NCBI RefSeq assembly: GCF_022024275.1
Contig: NZ_CP091804.1
Coordinates: 186,001-250,000 of the forward strand
From: Sphingopyxis sp. BSN-002
GTDB taxonomy: Bacteria; Pseudomonadota; Alphaproteobacteria; Sphingomonadales; Sphingomonadaceae
Direction: 5' to 3'
Length of the DNA stretch: 64,000 nucleotides
In this document: one piece after another, positions 23,094 to 32,035 of the stretch
Numbering within the stretch: position 1 is the stretch's first letter
Layout: the number at the start of each line of letters is the position of its first letter
Program-made: the position numbers and the translations under genes
Notes under the pieces: model-generated
What the model saw: only the letters and a program-made list of their open reading frames with translations
Database searches by the model: none
Told to the model about the DNA's origin: nothing

Positions 23094-24610
23094 CGCCGGA
23101 GCTTGCGCTTCTGGATGAGATACGCAAGCGCTTCCCGACCAAGCTAGATCGGCTTCGCGGCGGCTTCTACGACATCAAAGACAAGCAGGGCAAAAAGGTG
23201 CCGTTCCGCATGAACGAGCATCAGGAGCAGTTCCTTGCCGAGCGCCACGGGATGGACGTGGTGTTGAAAGCTCGCCAGCTTGGCTACACCACAGTGATCC
23301 AGCTCGATATGCTCGATGATTGCCTGTTCACGCCCAATCTCAGCGCTGGCGTGATCGCCCACAATCTCGTTGATGCCAAGGCGTTCTTCAAAGACAAGAT
23401 CAAGTTTGCCTACGACAATCTGCCGCTGGCTTTTCGCAAGGTCGTATCGGCCGACAATGACAGCGCAGAGAGTTTGCGCTTCAACAACGGGTCGAGCATC
23501 CGGGTCGGCGTCTCGCTGCGATCCGGCACGCTCCAGCGGCTCCACGTCTCCGAATACGGAAAGCTGTGCGCCAAATTCCCTGACCGCGCCGAGGAGGTCA
23601 AGACGGGCGCGTTCAACACGGTGGCTGTCGGAATGAACATCACCGTCGAGTCAACGGCAGAGGGGCGAGCGGGCGAGTTTCACGGCATGGTCAAGAAGGC
23701 CCGCCGCCTAGAGGATGAGGGCAGGCAGCTTACCGCGCTCGATTTCAAATTCCACTTCACCGCATGGTGGCAGGATCACGGCAACGTTCTTGACGCCGAT
23801 GTGGTTGAGACGACCGAGATGCAGGAGTATTTCGCCAAGACGCTAGCGCATCCGTATCTGAAAAGTCGCGGCGTCGAGTTCACGCGGGAGCAGCGTGCCT
23901 GGTACGTGAAGAAGGCGGAGCAGCAGGGCGACAAGATGACGCAAGAGCATCCGTCGCATCCCGATGAGGCTTTCGAGGCCAGCGTCGAAGGCGCCTATTT
24001 CTCAAAGCAGATGCTGAAGGTTCGCAGCCAAGGCCGCATCTGCCGCATCCCGATCCTTGATATTCCGGTTTACACGACGTGGGATTTGGGCGTCGGCGAT
24101 GCGATGACGATCTGCTTCTGGCAGGACGTTGGGATGGAGCGCCGGCTGATCGATTATTACGAAAACAGCGGGGAAGGTTTCGCGCACTACGCGAAGGCGC
24201 TGGCGGATAAGGGCTACAACTACAGCGAGCATTTCATGCCGCATGATGCGGATCATCGGCGCTTGGGCAAGGACGCCAAGAGTGCCCGCCAGCACGCCGA
24301 GGAGGTCGGTATCAAGCCCGTTCGCGTCGTGCCGCGTATCGCAAGCGAACAGGATGGCATCGAGGCTTCGCGCCAGTACCTCCCGAGCGTCTGGATCGAC
24401 GAGGAGCGGTGCCAGCGCCTGATCGATTGCCTCGATAGCTACCGCAAGGAGTGGGACGAGAAGCTTGGGGTGTGGAAGGACAAGCCGCTCCACGACCAAT
24501 TCAGCCACGGCTATAAGGCGTTCGAGACAGCAGCCGTCCGCAAGCCCGTCGTCAAGCGCGAGAATGCGCCCGTTCATATCCCCTCCACGGTCATGGTCGC
24601 TCGCCGGTAA
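23075..24610 (+). CDS. Terminase large subunit
   Basis: The 511-residue packaging motor starts at GTG 23075. The ATPase has a terminase-type Walker A (LKARQLGYTT, residues 65-74) and a Walker B-like LHVSEYGKL. The nuclease domain begins with YTTWDLGVGDAMT near residue 335, matching the RNase H-like DxGxxD motif, followed by conserved Asp/His segments (MPHDADHRR). It cuts concatemers and translocates DNA through the portal. Confidence 0.93.
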   Translation: MAGAAVAPELALLDEIRKRFPTKLDRLRGGFYDIKDKQGKKVPFRMNEHQEQFLAERHGMDVVLKARQLGYTTVIQLDMLDDCLFTPNLSAGVIAHNLVDAKAFFKDKIKFAYDNLPLAFRKVVSADNDSAESLRFNNGSSIRVGVSLRSGTLQRLHVSEYGKLCAKFPDRAEEVKTGAFNTVAVGMNITVESTAEGRAGEFHGMVKKARRLEDEGRQLTALDFKFHFTAWWQDHGNVLDADVVETTEMQEYFAKTLAHPYLKSRGVEFTREQRAWYVKKAEQQGDKMTQEHPSHPDEAFEASVEGAYFSKQMLKVRSQGRICRIPILDIPVYTTWDLGVGDAMTICFWQDVGMERRLIDYYENSGEGFAHYAKALADKGYNYSEHFMPHDADHRRLGKDAKSARQHAEEVGIKPVRVVPRIASEQDGIEASRQYLPSVWIDEERCQRLIDCLDSYRKEWDEKLGVWKDKPLHDQFSHGYKAFETAAVRKPVVKRENAPVHIPSTVMVARR

Positions 24611-24622
24611 TTTGCCAAAATG
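24608..24622 (+). repeat. TAATTTGCC box 1, before the portal gene
   Basis: TAATTTGCCAAAATG begins with the stop codon of the large terminase gene. Near-identical boxes occur at 27550 and 33916, each starting in the TAA of the gene before. The two later copies contain an ATTTG-CC-CAAAT inverted repeat. Confidence 0.55.
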
Positions 24623-24654
24623 CGGACAGTCCGTTCGGCAGATAAACCCGCCCT

Positions 24655-26730
24655 GTGGCTGATGACGACGAAACCGAGGACGACGCTCGCGAAGCAGACG
24701 ACCGTCTGGCCGAGGTGCATCGCCGCGCCATCCGCCGCTTCGACGCCACCGTAATCCCGCAAATCCCCATGCGCGAAGAGGCGCTGGCTGCTCGCCGGTT
24801 CGTCGAGATACCCGGCGCGCAATGGGAAGGGCCGTGGGGCGAGCAGTTCGAGAACAGCATTCGCGTCGAGATTCCGAAGATCGGCCGCGCCGTCCGCAAG
24901 ATCGAGACGGACTATCGGGAAAACCGCATCGTTCCTGAGTTCAAGCCCGACGGGGGTGAGAGCAATCAGGACACCGCATCGACCATCGCCGGGATGCACC
25001 GGGCGGACAGCTACAAGTTCAATGCCCAAGAGGCGCGGGACAATGCATTCTTTGAGGGCATTCGTGGCGGCATGGGCGCCTATCGTGCTGCCAACGTGCT
25101 TGAGGACGAGTACGACCGCGACAACGACAAGCAGCGCATCAACCCCGGCCTGATCATCACCGACGCCGACCAGTATGTATTCTTCGACCCACAGGACAAG
25201 ACCTACAGCAAGGCGAAGTCGCGTTTTGCGTTCGTGCTGCTCCCCTACACACCCGAGGCCTACAAGGAAGAGTTCGGGGAAGCCGAGCCGACCGACTGGC
25301 CCGACCATATCACCAAGCCCGCCTATGACTGGTATCGTCCTGAGGTCGTCATGGCCTGCGAGTATTACGAGGTCGAAGACCGGCTGGAAACGCTCTACGT
25401 CCTGACGCAGACCATCACCGGGTTGCAGGAACGCTTCTGGCGCTCGGAGATCGACGACGACGCGCTGGACTATCGCAAGAAAGCAGGCTGGCAGATCGCC
25501 ACGCAGCGCCGCAAGCGCAAGCGGGTTCACAAGTATATCCTGTCCGGTACGCGGGTGCTGGAGGATCATGGCGTTATCGCCGGCTGCCGCATTCCGATCA
25601 TTCCGTTCTACGGGCAGCGCTCGTTCGTTGATGGCAAGGAGCGTTTCAAGGGGCACGTTCAGGACAACATCGACCGCCAGCGCATCTACAACAGCATGGT
25701 CTCGCGCCTTGCCTCGATCAACGCGCTGTCGCCGAACGAGAAGCCCATCTTTGCTCCCGAGCAGATGCCACCCAATCTGGCGGGCCTATGGGCGCGGGCG
25801 CATATCGACAATCTGCCATACCTACTTGCGAACCCTCTGATTGACCCGCAGACCGGGCAGATACTCACCACCGGTCCCGTCTCCTATTTGAAGCCGCCTG
25901 ACCTCCCCCCGGCGACGGTTGGCCTGCTCCAGATTGCCAACAACGACCTGACCGAAGAGGATCAGGACGGCGCGGACACGGTAAAGGCCAACACCTCCGC
26001 CGAGGCGATGGATATTGCCGCCGCCCGTGTCGATGCGAAATCGGGGATTTATCTCGATAACATGCGCCTCACTCTCCAGTGCGAGGGCGAAATCTATGTC
26101 GGCATGTTGCCCGACGTCTATGTCGAAGATGGCCGCGAGGTCGAGACGATGGACGAAGAGGGCAGCGACGGAACCGAGGTTCTGAACCAGCCCTACATCG
26201 ACCCCAAGGGCGTGTCGTCTGTTCGCAACGACTTCTCGCGCGGTCGGTACAAGGTCATCGTGAGCGTCACCGAGGCAACCGCGACCCGCCGCGACAAGAC
26301 TGTTCGCGCCGCCCTGAATACCGCCGAGATCGCCTTGAAGGCAGGGGACATGGAGCTTGCCCAAGCTTCCATCATCACCGCGATCATGAACAGCGACGGT
26401 GAGGGTATCGAGGACTTGCAGGCCTACGCCCGCAAGCGCGGCCTCCAGATCGGTCTCGTCGAGCCGAACGAGGAAGAGGCGGCGCAGATGCAGGAGCAGG
26501 CGCAGCAGCCCGACCCGGCAACCGTGCTGGCCGAGAAGCAGGGCATCGCTCTTGAGGCTCAGGCGGCAAAAGACGCGGCGCTCGCCAAGAAGGCAGAGGC
26601 GGACACCGGCCTGTCGAAGGCCAAGACTATCGAAACGCTCACCGATGCGGGGGTCAAGCATCTACCCGCCAACGATTTTGAGGGACGGCCCCTCAATAAG
26701 GCCCCCGGCGTGCCTCCATACGCTGCGTAA
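24655..26730 (+). CDS. P22-like portal protein
   Basis: The 691-residue protein matches the P22 gp1 portal family in size (725 in P22), position and pattern, with segments such as WEGPWGEQFENSIRVEIPK, IPFYGQRSFVDGKERFKGHV and RQRIYNSMVSRLAS. The C-terminal part is helical and Gln/Ala-rich (barrel). The portal forms the dodecameric DNA gate of the head. Start is GTG 24655 with no good SD, so coupling to upstream translation is possible. Confidence 0.9.
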   Translation: MADDDETEDDAREADDRLAEVHRRAIRRFDATVIPQIPMREEALAARRFVEIPGAQWEGPWGEQFENSIRVEIPKIGRAVRKIETDYRENRIVPEFKPDGGESNQDTASTIAGMHRADSYKFNAQEARDNAFFEGIRGGMGAYRAANVLEDEYDRDNDKQRINPGLIITDADQYVFFDPQDKTYSKAKSRFAFVLLPYTPEAYKEEFGEAEPTDWPDHITKPAYDWYRPEVVMACEYYEVEDRLETLYVLTQTITGLQERFWRSEIDDDALDYRKKAGWQIATQRRKRKRVHKYILSGTRVLEDHGVIAGCRIPIIPFYGQRSFVDGKERFKGHVQDNIDRQRIYNSMVSRLASINALSPNEKPIFAPEQMPPNLAGLWARAHIDNLPYLLANPLIDPQTGQILTTGPVSYLKPPDLPPATVGLLQIANNDLTEEDQDGADTVKANTSAEAMDIAAARVDAKSGIYLDNMRLTLQCEGEIYVGMLPDVYVEDGREVETMDEEGSDGTEVLNQPYIDPKGVSSVRNDFSRGRYKVIVSVTEATATRRDKTVRAALNTAEIALKAGDMELAQASIITAIMNSDGEGIEDLQAYARKRGLQIGLVEPNEEEAAQMQEQAQQPDPATVLAEKQGIALEAQAAKDAALAKKAEADTGLSKAKTIETLTDAGVKHLPANDFEGRPLNKAPGVPPYAA

Positions 26731-26742
26731 CACAGGTGATAT

Positions 26743-27552
26743 ATGCATTTGAACGATCCCGAGGATGATATCCTCGAACCCGGCGAGGATATTGCCGGTG
26801 ATGAAGGTGCCGACCTTCAAAACGACGACGATCAGGACGATGGCGAGGAGGAAATCGTTTTCGGTACGCCCGAGGACGACGATACCGCCGCCGATCTTCC
26901 GAAGCGGCTCCGCGCCGAGATCAAGGAACGCGACCGCAAGCTGGCCATCGCCAACAAACGGCTCGCCGAGCTTGATAAGCCCGCACCTGTCGTTGAGGTA
27001 GGCCCGCGCCCGACCCGCGACGAGTTCGATTGGGACGACGAGAAATACGACGCCGCAATCGACAAGTGGAACCGCGACAAGTTCGCCGCGGAACAGCAGG
27101 CCAGCGCCCCGACCGACCTTGAGACGGAGGCCAAGGCCGATGTCGCCAAGCTCCAGACGGGTCTCTCGTCTCTTGCCTTCGCCGATGCGAGCGAGGTTGT
27201 CGGGAATGCCATGGAAGCCCTGACCGACGCGCAGCAGTTCATGATTTCGCAGGCGTCGAACGAGAGCGCCAAGCTGATCTATGCACTCGGCAAGAACCCC
27301 GACCGTCTCGCTGCTCTTTCCGCAATCAAGAACCCGGTGAAGTTCATCGCCGAGGTAGCCCGCATGGAGGCACAGATGACGACGACGCGCCGCAAGGCAC
27401 CCCCGCCGCCCGAGAATATCCGCCAGGGCGATGCGCGGCCCGCACAGGGCGGCGACAAGGAACTGGCCCGCCTCCAGAAGCAGGCCGAGGCAAGCGGCGA
27501 TTACTCGGCGCTCCTCGCCCACAAGCGCAAGCTCCGCGATAAGGCGGCGTAA
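26743..27552 (+). CDS. Scaffolding protein
   Basis: The 269-residue protein is extremely acidic at the N-terminus (DPEDDILEPGEDIAGDEG) and then helical and charged, ending in a basic helix (RLQKQAEASGDYSALLAH, KRKLRDKAA). A basic C-terminal helix that binds coat protein is the hallmark of P22-type scaffolds (gp8). It lies between portal and coat, exactly as in P22. Confidence 0.88.
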   Translation: MHLNDPEDDILEPGEDIAGDEGADLQNDDDQDDGEEEIVFGTPEDDDTAADLPKRLRAEIKERDRKLAIANKRLAELDKPAPVVEVGPRPTRDEFDWDDEKYDAAIDKWNRDKFAAEQQASAPTDLETEAKADVAKLQTGLSSLAFADASEVVGNAMEALTDAQQFMISQASNESAKLIYALGKNPDRLAALSAIKNPVKFIAEVARMEAQMTTTRRKAPPPPENIRQGDARPAQGGDKELARLQKQAEASGDYSALLAHKRKLRDKAA

Positions 27553-27564
27553 TTTGCCCAAATG
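27550..27564 (+). repeat. TAATTTGCC box 2, before the coat gene
   Basis: TAATTTGCCCAAATG starts in the scaffold stop codon and contains the inverted repeat ATTTG-CC-CAAAT. A further hairpin lies at 27576-27597. The 119-bp gap to the coat gene thus contains two structured elements. Confidence 0.6.
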
Positions 27565-27575
27565 AATCCGGCGGT

Positions 27576-27597
27576 GCGAGGGGGTAATTCTCCTCGC
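27576..27597 (+). other. Hairpin upstream of the coat gene
   Basis: GCGAGGGG pairs with CTCCTCGC (one G-T pair) around a 6-nt loop. No U-tract follows, so transcription is probably not stopped; it may be an mRNA processing or stabilising element for the highly expressed coat transcript. Confidence 0.4.
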
Positions 27598-27671
27598 ATC
27601 CGCTGACCCAGCGACCTCCGGCTGAAACGGGAGAGACATGCGGAAAACCCCAATTTCTGGAGTTTTTCAAC

Positions 27672-28910
27672 ATGCCTAACTCGTTGACCAAAGACCTCGA
27701 AATCATGTTCGAGGAATATATCGAGGGCTACGACGCCGCGTGCGTCATCTCGATGGAAGCCGAAACCTCGTACCCCTCGCCGCAGGACATGCAGCGCGCG
27801 GGCGACGTGTTCTACAAGCCGCAGAACTACCATGCGTCGGTCGTCACCGGCCTTGACGTGTCGGCGGCGCAGAAAACCGATCTCATTCAGCGCATGGTCC
27901 CCACCGTTTATCGCTCGCCCGATAACGTCGTGTACCAGCTCGACGCCAAGGAAATGCGCGACCCCGAGCACAAGAAGCGCATGGGTCAGGCCGCCTCGGG
28001 ACGTCTCGCGGCGGAAATCGACAAAAACCTCTATTCGACCGTGGCGGCGCGCGCAGCGATCGTCATCAAGAAAACCGGCGCGTTCACGTGGGACGACGGC
28101 GCGACCGCCGAAGCCCTGATGCTATCGCGCGGTATCGGCGCTGGCCGCGAGCGCAAGATGTTCCTGAACCCGTTCGACTACAAGGACGTGGCCAAGGACC
28201 TCGGCAACCGCGCCTATCTCGGCGACCGCAGCAAGGCGGCCTATGAGCGCAGTCAGGTTCCGGATATCGCGGGCTTCAAGACCTTCCGCACGGATAACGT
28301 CTCGAACCTCGCCGCTGTCGGCACCGTCACCGGCACGACCGTTTCGGGTGCTACCTCGCTCACCCCGAGCGCGATGACCGGCGACCTTCCGACCGACAAC
28401 CGCCAGATGGCGATGACGGTGGCCGGCGCGAACATCGCCAACATCAAGAACGGCGACACGTTCACGCTCGCGAACAGCGGTACGCCGATCAACGCGGTTC
28501 ACCAGATCGACAAGTCGGATTCGGGTCAGCCGATGACGTTCCGCGTGCTTTCGGGCGGCGGCACGGCCAACCTCGTCGTCACTCCCGGCATCATCGCGAC
28601 GGGGCCGTATCAGAATTGCACCGCCGCTGCTGCCAACGGTGCGACCCTGACATTCCTCAACACGGTGACGAAGCCGGTCAATGCCTTCTGGGCGCAGGGC
28701 GCGGTTGCTCTCGATTATGGCAAGCTCGCCTTCCCGACCGGGCAGGGCGCCGATGTCATGACCGCGACGACCAAGAACGGCGTACCGCTCATCATGAGCT
28801 ACGCCTTCAACCACCTGACCGGCATCACGACCGTTCGCTTTACCACGCTGTACGCGACCACGGTCCTCGATCCCGAGCAGTGCGGCATCATCATCGCAAA
28901 CCAGACGTAA
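27672..28910 (+). CDS. P22-like major coat protein
   Basis: The 412-residue protein fits the P22 gp5 coat family (430 in P22). The segments LNPFDYKDVAKDLGNRAYLG and AGFKTFRTDNVSNL followed by GTTVSGATSLTPSAMT parallel the P22 sequence around its insertion domain, and the end VLDPEQCGIIIANQT fits the capsid C-terminus. GGAG lies 9 nt before the ATG. It forms the icosahedral shell with the upstream scaffold. Confidence 0.9.
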   Translation: MPNSLTKDLEIMFEEYIEGYDAACVISMEAETSYPSPQDMQRAGDVFYKPQNYHASVVTGLDVSAAQKTDLIQRMVPTVYRSPDNVVYQLDAKEMRDPEHKKRMGQAASGRLAAEIDKNLYSTVAARAAIVIKKTGAFTWDDGATAEALMLSRGIGAGRERKMFLNPFDYKDVAKDLGNRAYLGDRSKAAYERSQVPDIAGFKTFRTDNVSNLAAVGTVTGTTVSGATSLTPSAMTGDLPTDNRQMAMTVAGANIANIKNGDTFTLANSGTPINAVHQIDKSDSGQPMTFRVLSGGGTANLVVTPGIIATGPYQNCTAAAANGATLTFLNTVTKPVNAFWAQGAVALDYGKLAFPTGQGADVMTATTKNGVPLIMSYAFNHLTGITTVRFTTLYATTVLDPEQCGIIIANQT

Positions 28911-28918
28911 CCGGGTGC

Positions 28919-28938
28919 GGCGGGGCTTCGGTCCCGCC
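28919..28938 (+). other. Hairpin downstream of the coat gene
   Basis: GGCGGG pairs with CCCGCC around an 8-nt loop containing CTTCGG, a stabilising tetraloop-like sequence. It lies 8 bp after the coat stop without a U-tract and could protect the coat mRNA 3' end. Confidence 0.4.
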
Positions 28939-28983
28939 CTCCTCTTGAGGGGCCAAACTCTGACCGATCAAGCGGAGGCAATC

Positions 28984-29157
28984 ATGGAATACCCCAAATG
29001 TCTGTACCGGGACGGCTCGGCCTTCGAATGGGAGGGCCATAAGCTCGACGGTATCGTTGTGAACGACAAGGAGGAAGAGGCCGAAGCCGTCAAGGCTGGC
29101 TGGCGTACCAATCCCCTTGCCGAAGCCGTCAAGGCTGTGCGCGGCCGAAAGAAATGA
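28984..29157 (+). CDS. Small conserved head-region protein
   Basis: The 57-residue product (MEYPKCLYRDGSAFEWEGHK...) starts after GGAGG and overlaps the gp4-like gene by 4 bp. It has a short beta-rich region and a basic end (KAVRGRKK). Similar tiny proteins sit between coat and head-completion genes in many podoviruses. Role unknown. Confidence 0.65.
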   Translation: MEYPKCLYRDGSAFEWEGHKLDGIVVNDKEEEAEAVKAGWRTNPLAEAVKAVRGRKK

Positions 29158-29672
29158 CAACCCCGATTCCGGTTTCAGCGATTGGGGTTCCGAAGAAGGC
29201 CATTATCGAGATGGCCTACGAGGATTGTCGCATCTCGGGCTTCGACTTCGACCGCACGCCGGAAGAGGATTTGATGGCTCTCCGGCGACTCAATACTCTG
29301 ATGAGCGAATGGCCTTGGAACCTGCTTGGTTATGATCTTCCCGCATCGGGCGAGGGGACCGGCGAGGACTTGTCGAACCTTCCCCGCGACGTGACGCATG
29401 GGATCGCTCAGCTTCTCGCGCTCCGGCTGATGGCGGCATTCGGCAAGACCCCTCCCGAAACCTTCCGCGTCACCTCGGCGCAGTCGATTGCCTACGTCCG
29501 CGCTCAGGCGGTGAGCGTTCCGTTCACGAAATTCGCACCGGGCACGATCCGGGGAGCGGGTGCCAAAAATGGCGGCTGGAGCCGTTCGCCGTTCTTCCCT
29601 GATTATTCGGTGGAGAGCGAATGGGAGCCGCAGGGAGACCCCGGCGACCTTGCCGGGATTGCATCGTCGTGA
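29154..29672 (+). CDS. P22 gp4-like tail accessory / head-completion protein
   Basis: The 172-residue protein fits P22 gp4 in size (166) and pattern: AYEDCRISGFDFDRTPEEDL, then ALRRLNTLMSEWPW and HGIAQLLALRLMAAFGK. In P22, gp4 binds the portal first and provides the platform for gp10 and the tail needle; the P22 protein also has a reported muramidase activity. The order coat-gp4-gp10 is kept here but with extra genes between. Confidence 0.85.
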   Translation: MTTPIPVSAIGVPKKAIIEMAYEDCRISGFDFDRTPEEDLMALRRLNTLMSEWPWNLLGYDLPASGEGTGEDLSNLPRDVTHGIAQLLALRLMAAFGKTPPETFRVTSAQSIAYVRAQAVSVPFTKFAPGTIRGAGAKNGGWSRSPFFPDYSVESEWEPQGDPGDLAGIASS

Positions 29673-29998
29673 TCGACAATATCGCCTTTGCTCGCCTGCG
29701 GGACTTGGCCGAGGTCGTCGGCGGCATCAATCGGCGCGTGGACGCTCTGGAAGCCGATGTAGAGCCGGGAACGTCGATCAGGCTGACCGGGACCATCGGC
29801 AATGGGGTCGATAAGGATTTTGTGATCCCGCATGGCCTCGGGACGCGGTTCGTCGATGTCAAGCTGTTCGAGAACAGCGGCGATTACCTGAACATCGAGG
29901 CGGACGTGAAGCGGACGACGCTCAATGCCGTGACGATCTCATTCAAAGACACTCCAACCCCTGACCAGTTCGGTTTCGTGCTGGTTGGGCCAGCCTAG
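29669..29998 (+). CDS. Small tail-fibre-type beta-domain protein
   Basis: The 109-residue protein starts at GTG 29669, overlapping the gp4-like stop (GTGA). A short helix (LRDLAEVVGGINRRVDALEA) precedes a beta domain with IPHGLGTRFVDVKLFENSG and VTISFKDTPTPDQFGFVLVG, the 'HGLGT...V' domain often found at the tips of phage tail proteins. It is probably a minor tail or capsid decoration protein. Confidence 0.6.
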   Translation: MIDNIAFARLRDLAEVVGGINRRVDALEADVEPGTSIRLTGTIGNGVDKDFVIPHGLGTRFVDVKLFENSGDYLNIEADVKRTTLNAVTISFKDTPTPDQFGFVLVGPA

Positions 29999-30010
29999 GA
30001 ACCGAAGAGA

Positions 30011-30154
30011 ATGGCCGATCTTACCGCACAGCCCGGTGAGCTTCATTTCACCATCGAGGTGAAGCGCGCGGCGACGGGCGAAGTCGAAACCCATCATCTT
30101 GTCGGGAAGATCGTCGAAGAACCCGATGACGAAGAGAGCGAGGAACCCGAATAA
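30011..30154 (+). CDS. Very small acidic protein, 47 residues
   Basis: The frame MADLTAQPGELHFTIEVKRA... ends in a run of acidic residues (EEPDDEESEEPE) and overlaps the next gene as TAATG. Position suggests a minor virion or assembly protein. No family recognised. Confidence 0.6.
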   Translation: MADLTAQPGELHFTIEVKRAATGEVETHHLVGKIVEEPDDEESEEPE

Positions 30155-30543
30155 TGGCCGTTACGCATTCCACTGCCGCCCGCAATGCCGCAACCGACGC
30201 GGTGACGGCGCTCATCAGCACGTCTGGCAAGCTGGTCTTTCGCCTGTCGGGAACGGTTGGCTCGCCGGGGACCGCTGTCGCAACGCTTTCGCTGTCGTCC
30301 ACAGCTTTTGGCGCTTCCTCGTCGGGAACGGCAACGGCGAACAGCATCACCTCCGACACGAACGCGACCGGCAATGCTTCTCCCGTTGCCACCGCGACCT
30401 TGCAGACCAGCGGCGGCACGGTGGTGATCCATTGTGCGGTCGGTTCGTCGGGTTCCGACATCAACATGACGAACGGCCTCACGGTGGCTGCTGGCGACAC
30501 GGTGTCCTGCTCGTCGCTGACCTATACCGCCTTGAGCGCGTAA
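30154..30543 (+). CDS. Ser/Thr/Ala-rich structural protein
   Basis: The 129-residue product is almost entirely beta-forming Ser/Thr/Ala/Val sequence (VATLSLSSTAFGASSSGTAT), typical of phage decoration or fibre domains. No signal or membrane segment. Coupled to the small acidic gene before it. Likely virion surface protein. Confidence 0.6.
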   Translation: MAVTHSTAARNAATDAVTALISTSGKLVFRLSGTVGSPGTAVATLSLSSTAFGASSSGTATANSITSDTNATGNASPVATATLQTSGGTVVIHCAVGSSGSDINMTNGLTVAAGDTVSCSSLTYTALSA

Positions 30544-30565
30544 CCCCTCGGGCGGGAGATAGCCC

Positions 30566-32032
30566 GTGGTCACTGTAACCAAACTGATCACGGCGAGCGG
30601 TTCGTTCGTCGTTCCGACCGGCGTGACGTCTATCGACGTTCATGGCATCGGATGCGGCGGCAATGGGACCGGAGGTGCGTCGGGTTCGCGTGGAGGCGGT
30701 GGTGGCGGGGCCGCGCTCGGAGCGACCTTTTCGGTTTCGGGAGGAGACACTTGGACCGCCACGGTTCGGGCGGGCGGTGCTGGCGCAACAACGACGTTCA
30801 CGGCCACGGGCAAGTCGTTCACGGTCGATTATGGTCGCAACGCCTCATCCGGCACGGGTGCGGCTGGCGGATCATCGTCGAACAACGCGGTCAGCGGCGG
30901 GACGCAGAATTACAGCTATTCGGGAGGGGCGGGGGGTAATAGTCCGTCCTCCGGCGCTGGTGGCGGTGGCGGCGCGGCTGGTTCGACAGGAGCGGGTAAG
31001 GCTGGCGGTGCCGGGTTCAATATCCTCGGCGGCGGCGGCGGTGGCTCGAACGGCGGTTCCTCGGATGCTGGCGGGACGTCCAGCACGAACCGTGGCGGCC
31101 ATGGCACAAGCGGCTCGGGTGGAGGCTCAGCGAGCGCGAACAACACGCCTCCGGGCGCTGGCACAATCGGCGGCGGTGGCGGTGGTGGTTATCAGACCAA
31201 CGGCAACAACGCCCACCACGGCGCGAACGGCGGTCAGCAGACCGTGTGGACCGATACCGTCTCGCTCGCGACCGCTGGGCCGGGTGGCGGTGGCGGCGGT
31301 GGCGGTGGTGTCGTCGGGGCGAACGGTGGCAACGGCGGAGGCTACGGTGCGGGCGGCGGCGGTTCGCAGTCCACGGGCGGCGGCAGGGCTGGCTCGGCTT
31401 CCATCCTAGTTGTCGTCTATGACGATCCGGGTGGCGCATCGCACGACACTACAGGCGCATTGACAGGCCAACTCGGCAGCATCTTGGGTTCTGCGGCCCA
31501 TGTCGCAATGCACGGCACCTCGGGCGCTCTTGCAGGGCAAATTGGGAGTGTCGCCGGATCGGCCGCCCATTTCGCGTTGCATGGCACGACGGGAGCGCTG
31601 ACTGGGCAGCTAGGCAGCATCAGCGGTTCCGCCGCACGGTTTCGGTCGTTCTCGACCTCGGGGGCGCTGACGGGTCAACTAGGTTCTGTATCAGGTTCTG
31701 CGGCGCGGGCGTCCGGCACAACGAGCCACGCCACTTCGGGCGGGTTGACCGGGCAAGGATCGGCCATCTCCGGAGTCTCGATGCGTTTCAGGGTTATGAC
31801 GACCTCAGGAGCGCTTGCCGGAGTCGGCTCCGCCGTTGCCGGTGGCGCGGCTCGAACGAGAGTCCACGCCTCCAGCGGCGGCATGGTGGCGCAGGGCGCG
31901 TCAGTCGCCGGCTCCGCGGATCGAGGCGGCGAGTTCGTCAACCTCGGCAACCGCACATTCACAAACCTCTATCTTGGCAGCCGTTCGCAGTCCGAATTTT
32001 ACCTCGGAACGCGGACCTTTTCGAATGGGTGA
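30566..32032 (+). CDS. Glycine-rich virion protein with seven 23-residue repeats
   Basis: The 488-residue protein starts at GTG 30566 (GGGAG upstream). It has an N-terminal beta cap (VTVTKLITASGSFVVPTGVT), a very glycine-rich body (about 40-285, runs of GGGGGG, predicted polyglycine-II sandwich as in some phage tail tips), and seven tandem repeats (293-455) of the form H-x-T-S-G-A-L-x-G-Q-x-G-S. A short tail with NLGNRTFTNLYLGSR and FYLGTRTF ends it. It is probably a tail or head-surface fibre. The gene is an insertion between the gp4- and gp10-like genes relative to P22. Confidence 0.7.
   Translation: MVTVTKLITASGSFVVPTGVTSIDVHGIGCGGNGTGGASGSRGGGGGGAALGATFSVSGGDTWTATVRAGGAGATTTFTATGKSFTVDYGRNASSGTGAAGGSSSNNAVSGGTQNYSYSGGAGGNSPSSGAGGGGGAAGSTGAGKAGGAGFNILGGGGGGSNGGSSDAGGTSSTNRGGHGTSGSGGGSASANNTPPGAGTIGGGGGGGYQTNGNNAHHGANGGQQTVWTDTVSLATAGPGGGGGGGGGVVGANGGNGGGYGAGGGGSQSTGGGRAGSASILVVVYDDPGGASHDTTGALTGQLGSILGSAAHVAMHGTSGALAGQIGSVAGSAAHFALHGTTGALTGQLGSISGSAARFRSFSTSGALTGQLGSVSGSAARASGTTSHATSGGLTGQGSAISGVSMRFRVMTTSGALAGVGSAVAGGAARTRVHASSGGMVAQGASVAGSADRGGEFVNLGNRTFTNLYLGSRSQSEFYLGTRTFSNG
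31442..31930 (+). repeat. Seven tandem 69-bp repeats in the Gly-rich gene
   Basis: The coding sequence repeats with a 69-bp (23-codon) period, one copy having three extra codons. The repeat encodes TTGALTGQLGS, TSGALAGQIGS, TTGALTGQLGS, TSGALTGQLGS, TSGGLTGQGSA, TSGALAGVGSA and SSGGMVAQGAS in turn. Copies 1-4 are closest, the last three more diverged, suggesting expansion by unequal recombination. Confidence 0.8.
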
Positions 32033-32035
32033 TTT

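Noticed and set aside
30642..31409. Arg-rich frame inside the Gly-rich gene
   Set aside because: Out-of-frame reading of glycine codons gives Arg/Ala runs; no start signal.
31442..31930. Tandem 69-bp repeats as a CRISPR array
   Set aside because: The repeats are contiguous coding repeats without unique spacers; no cas genes are present in the window.
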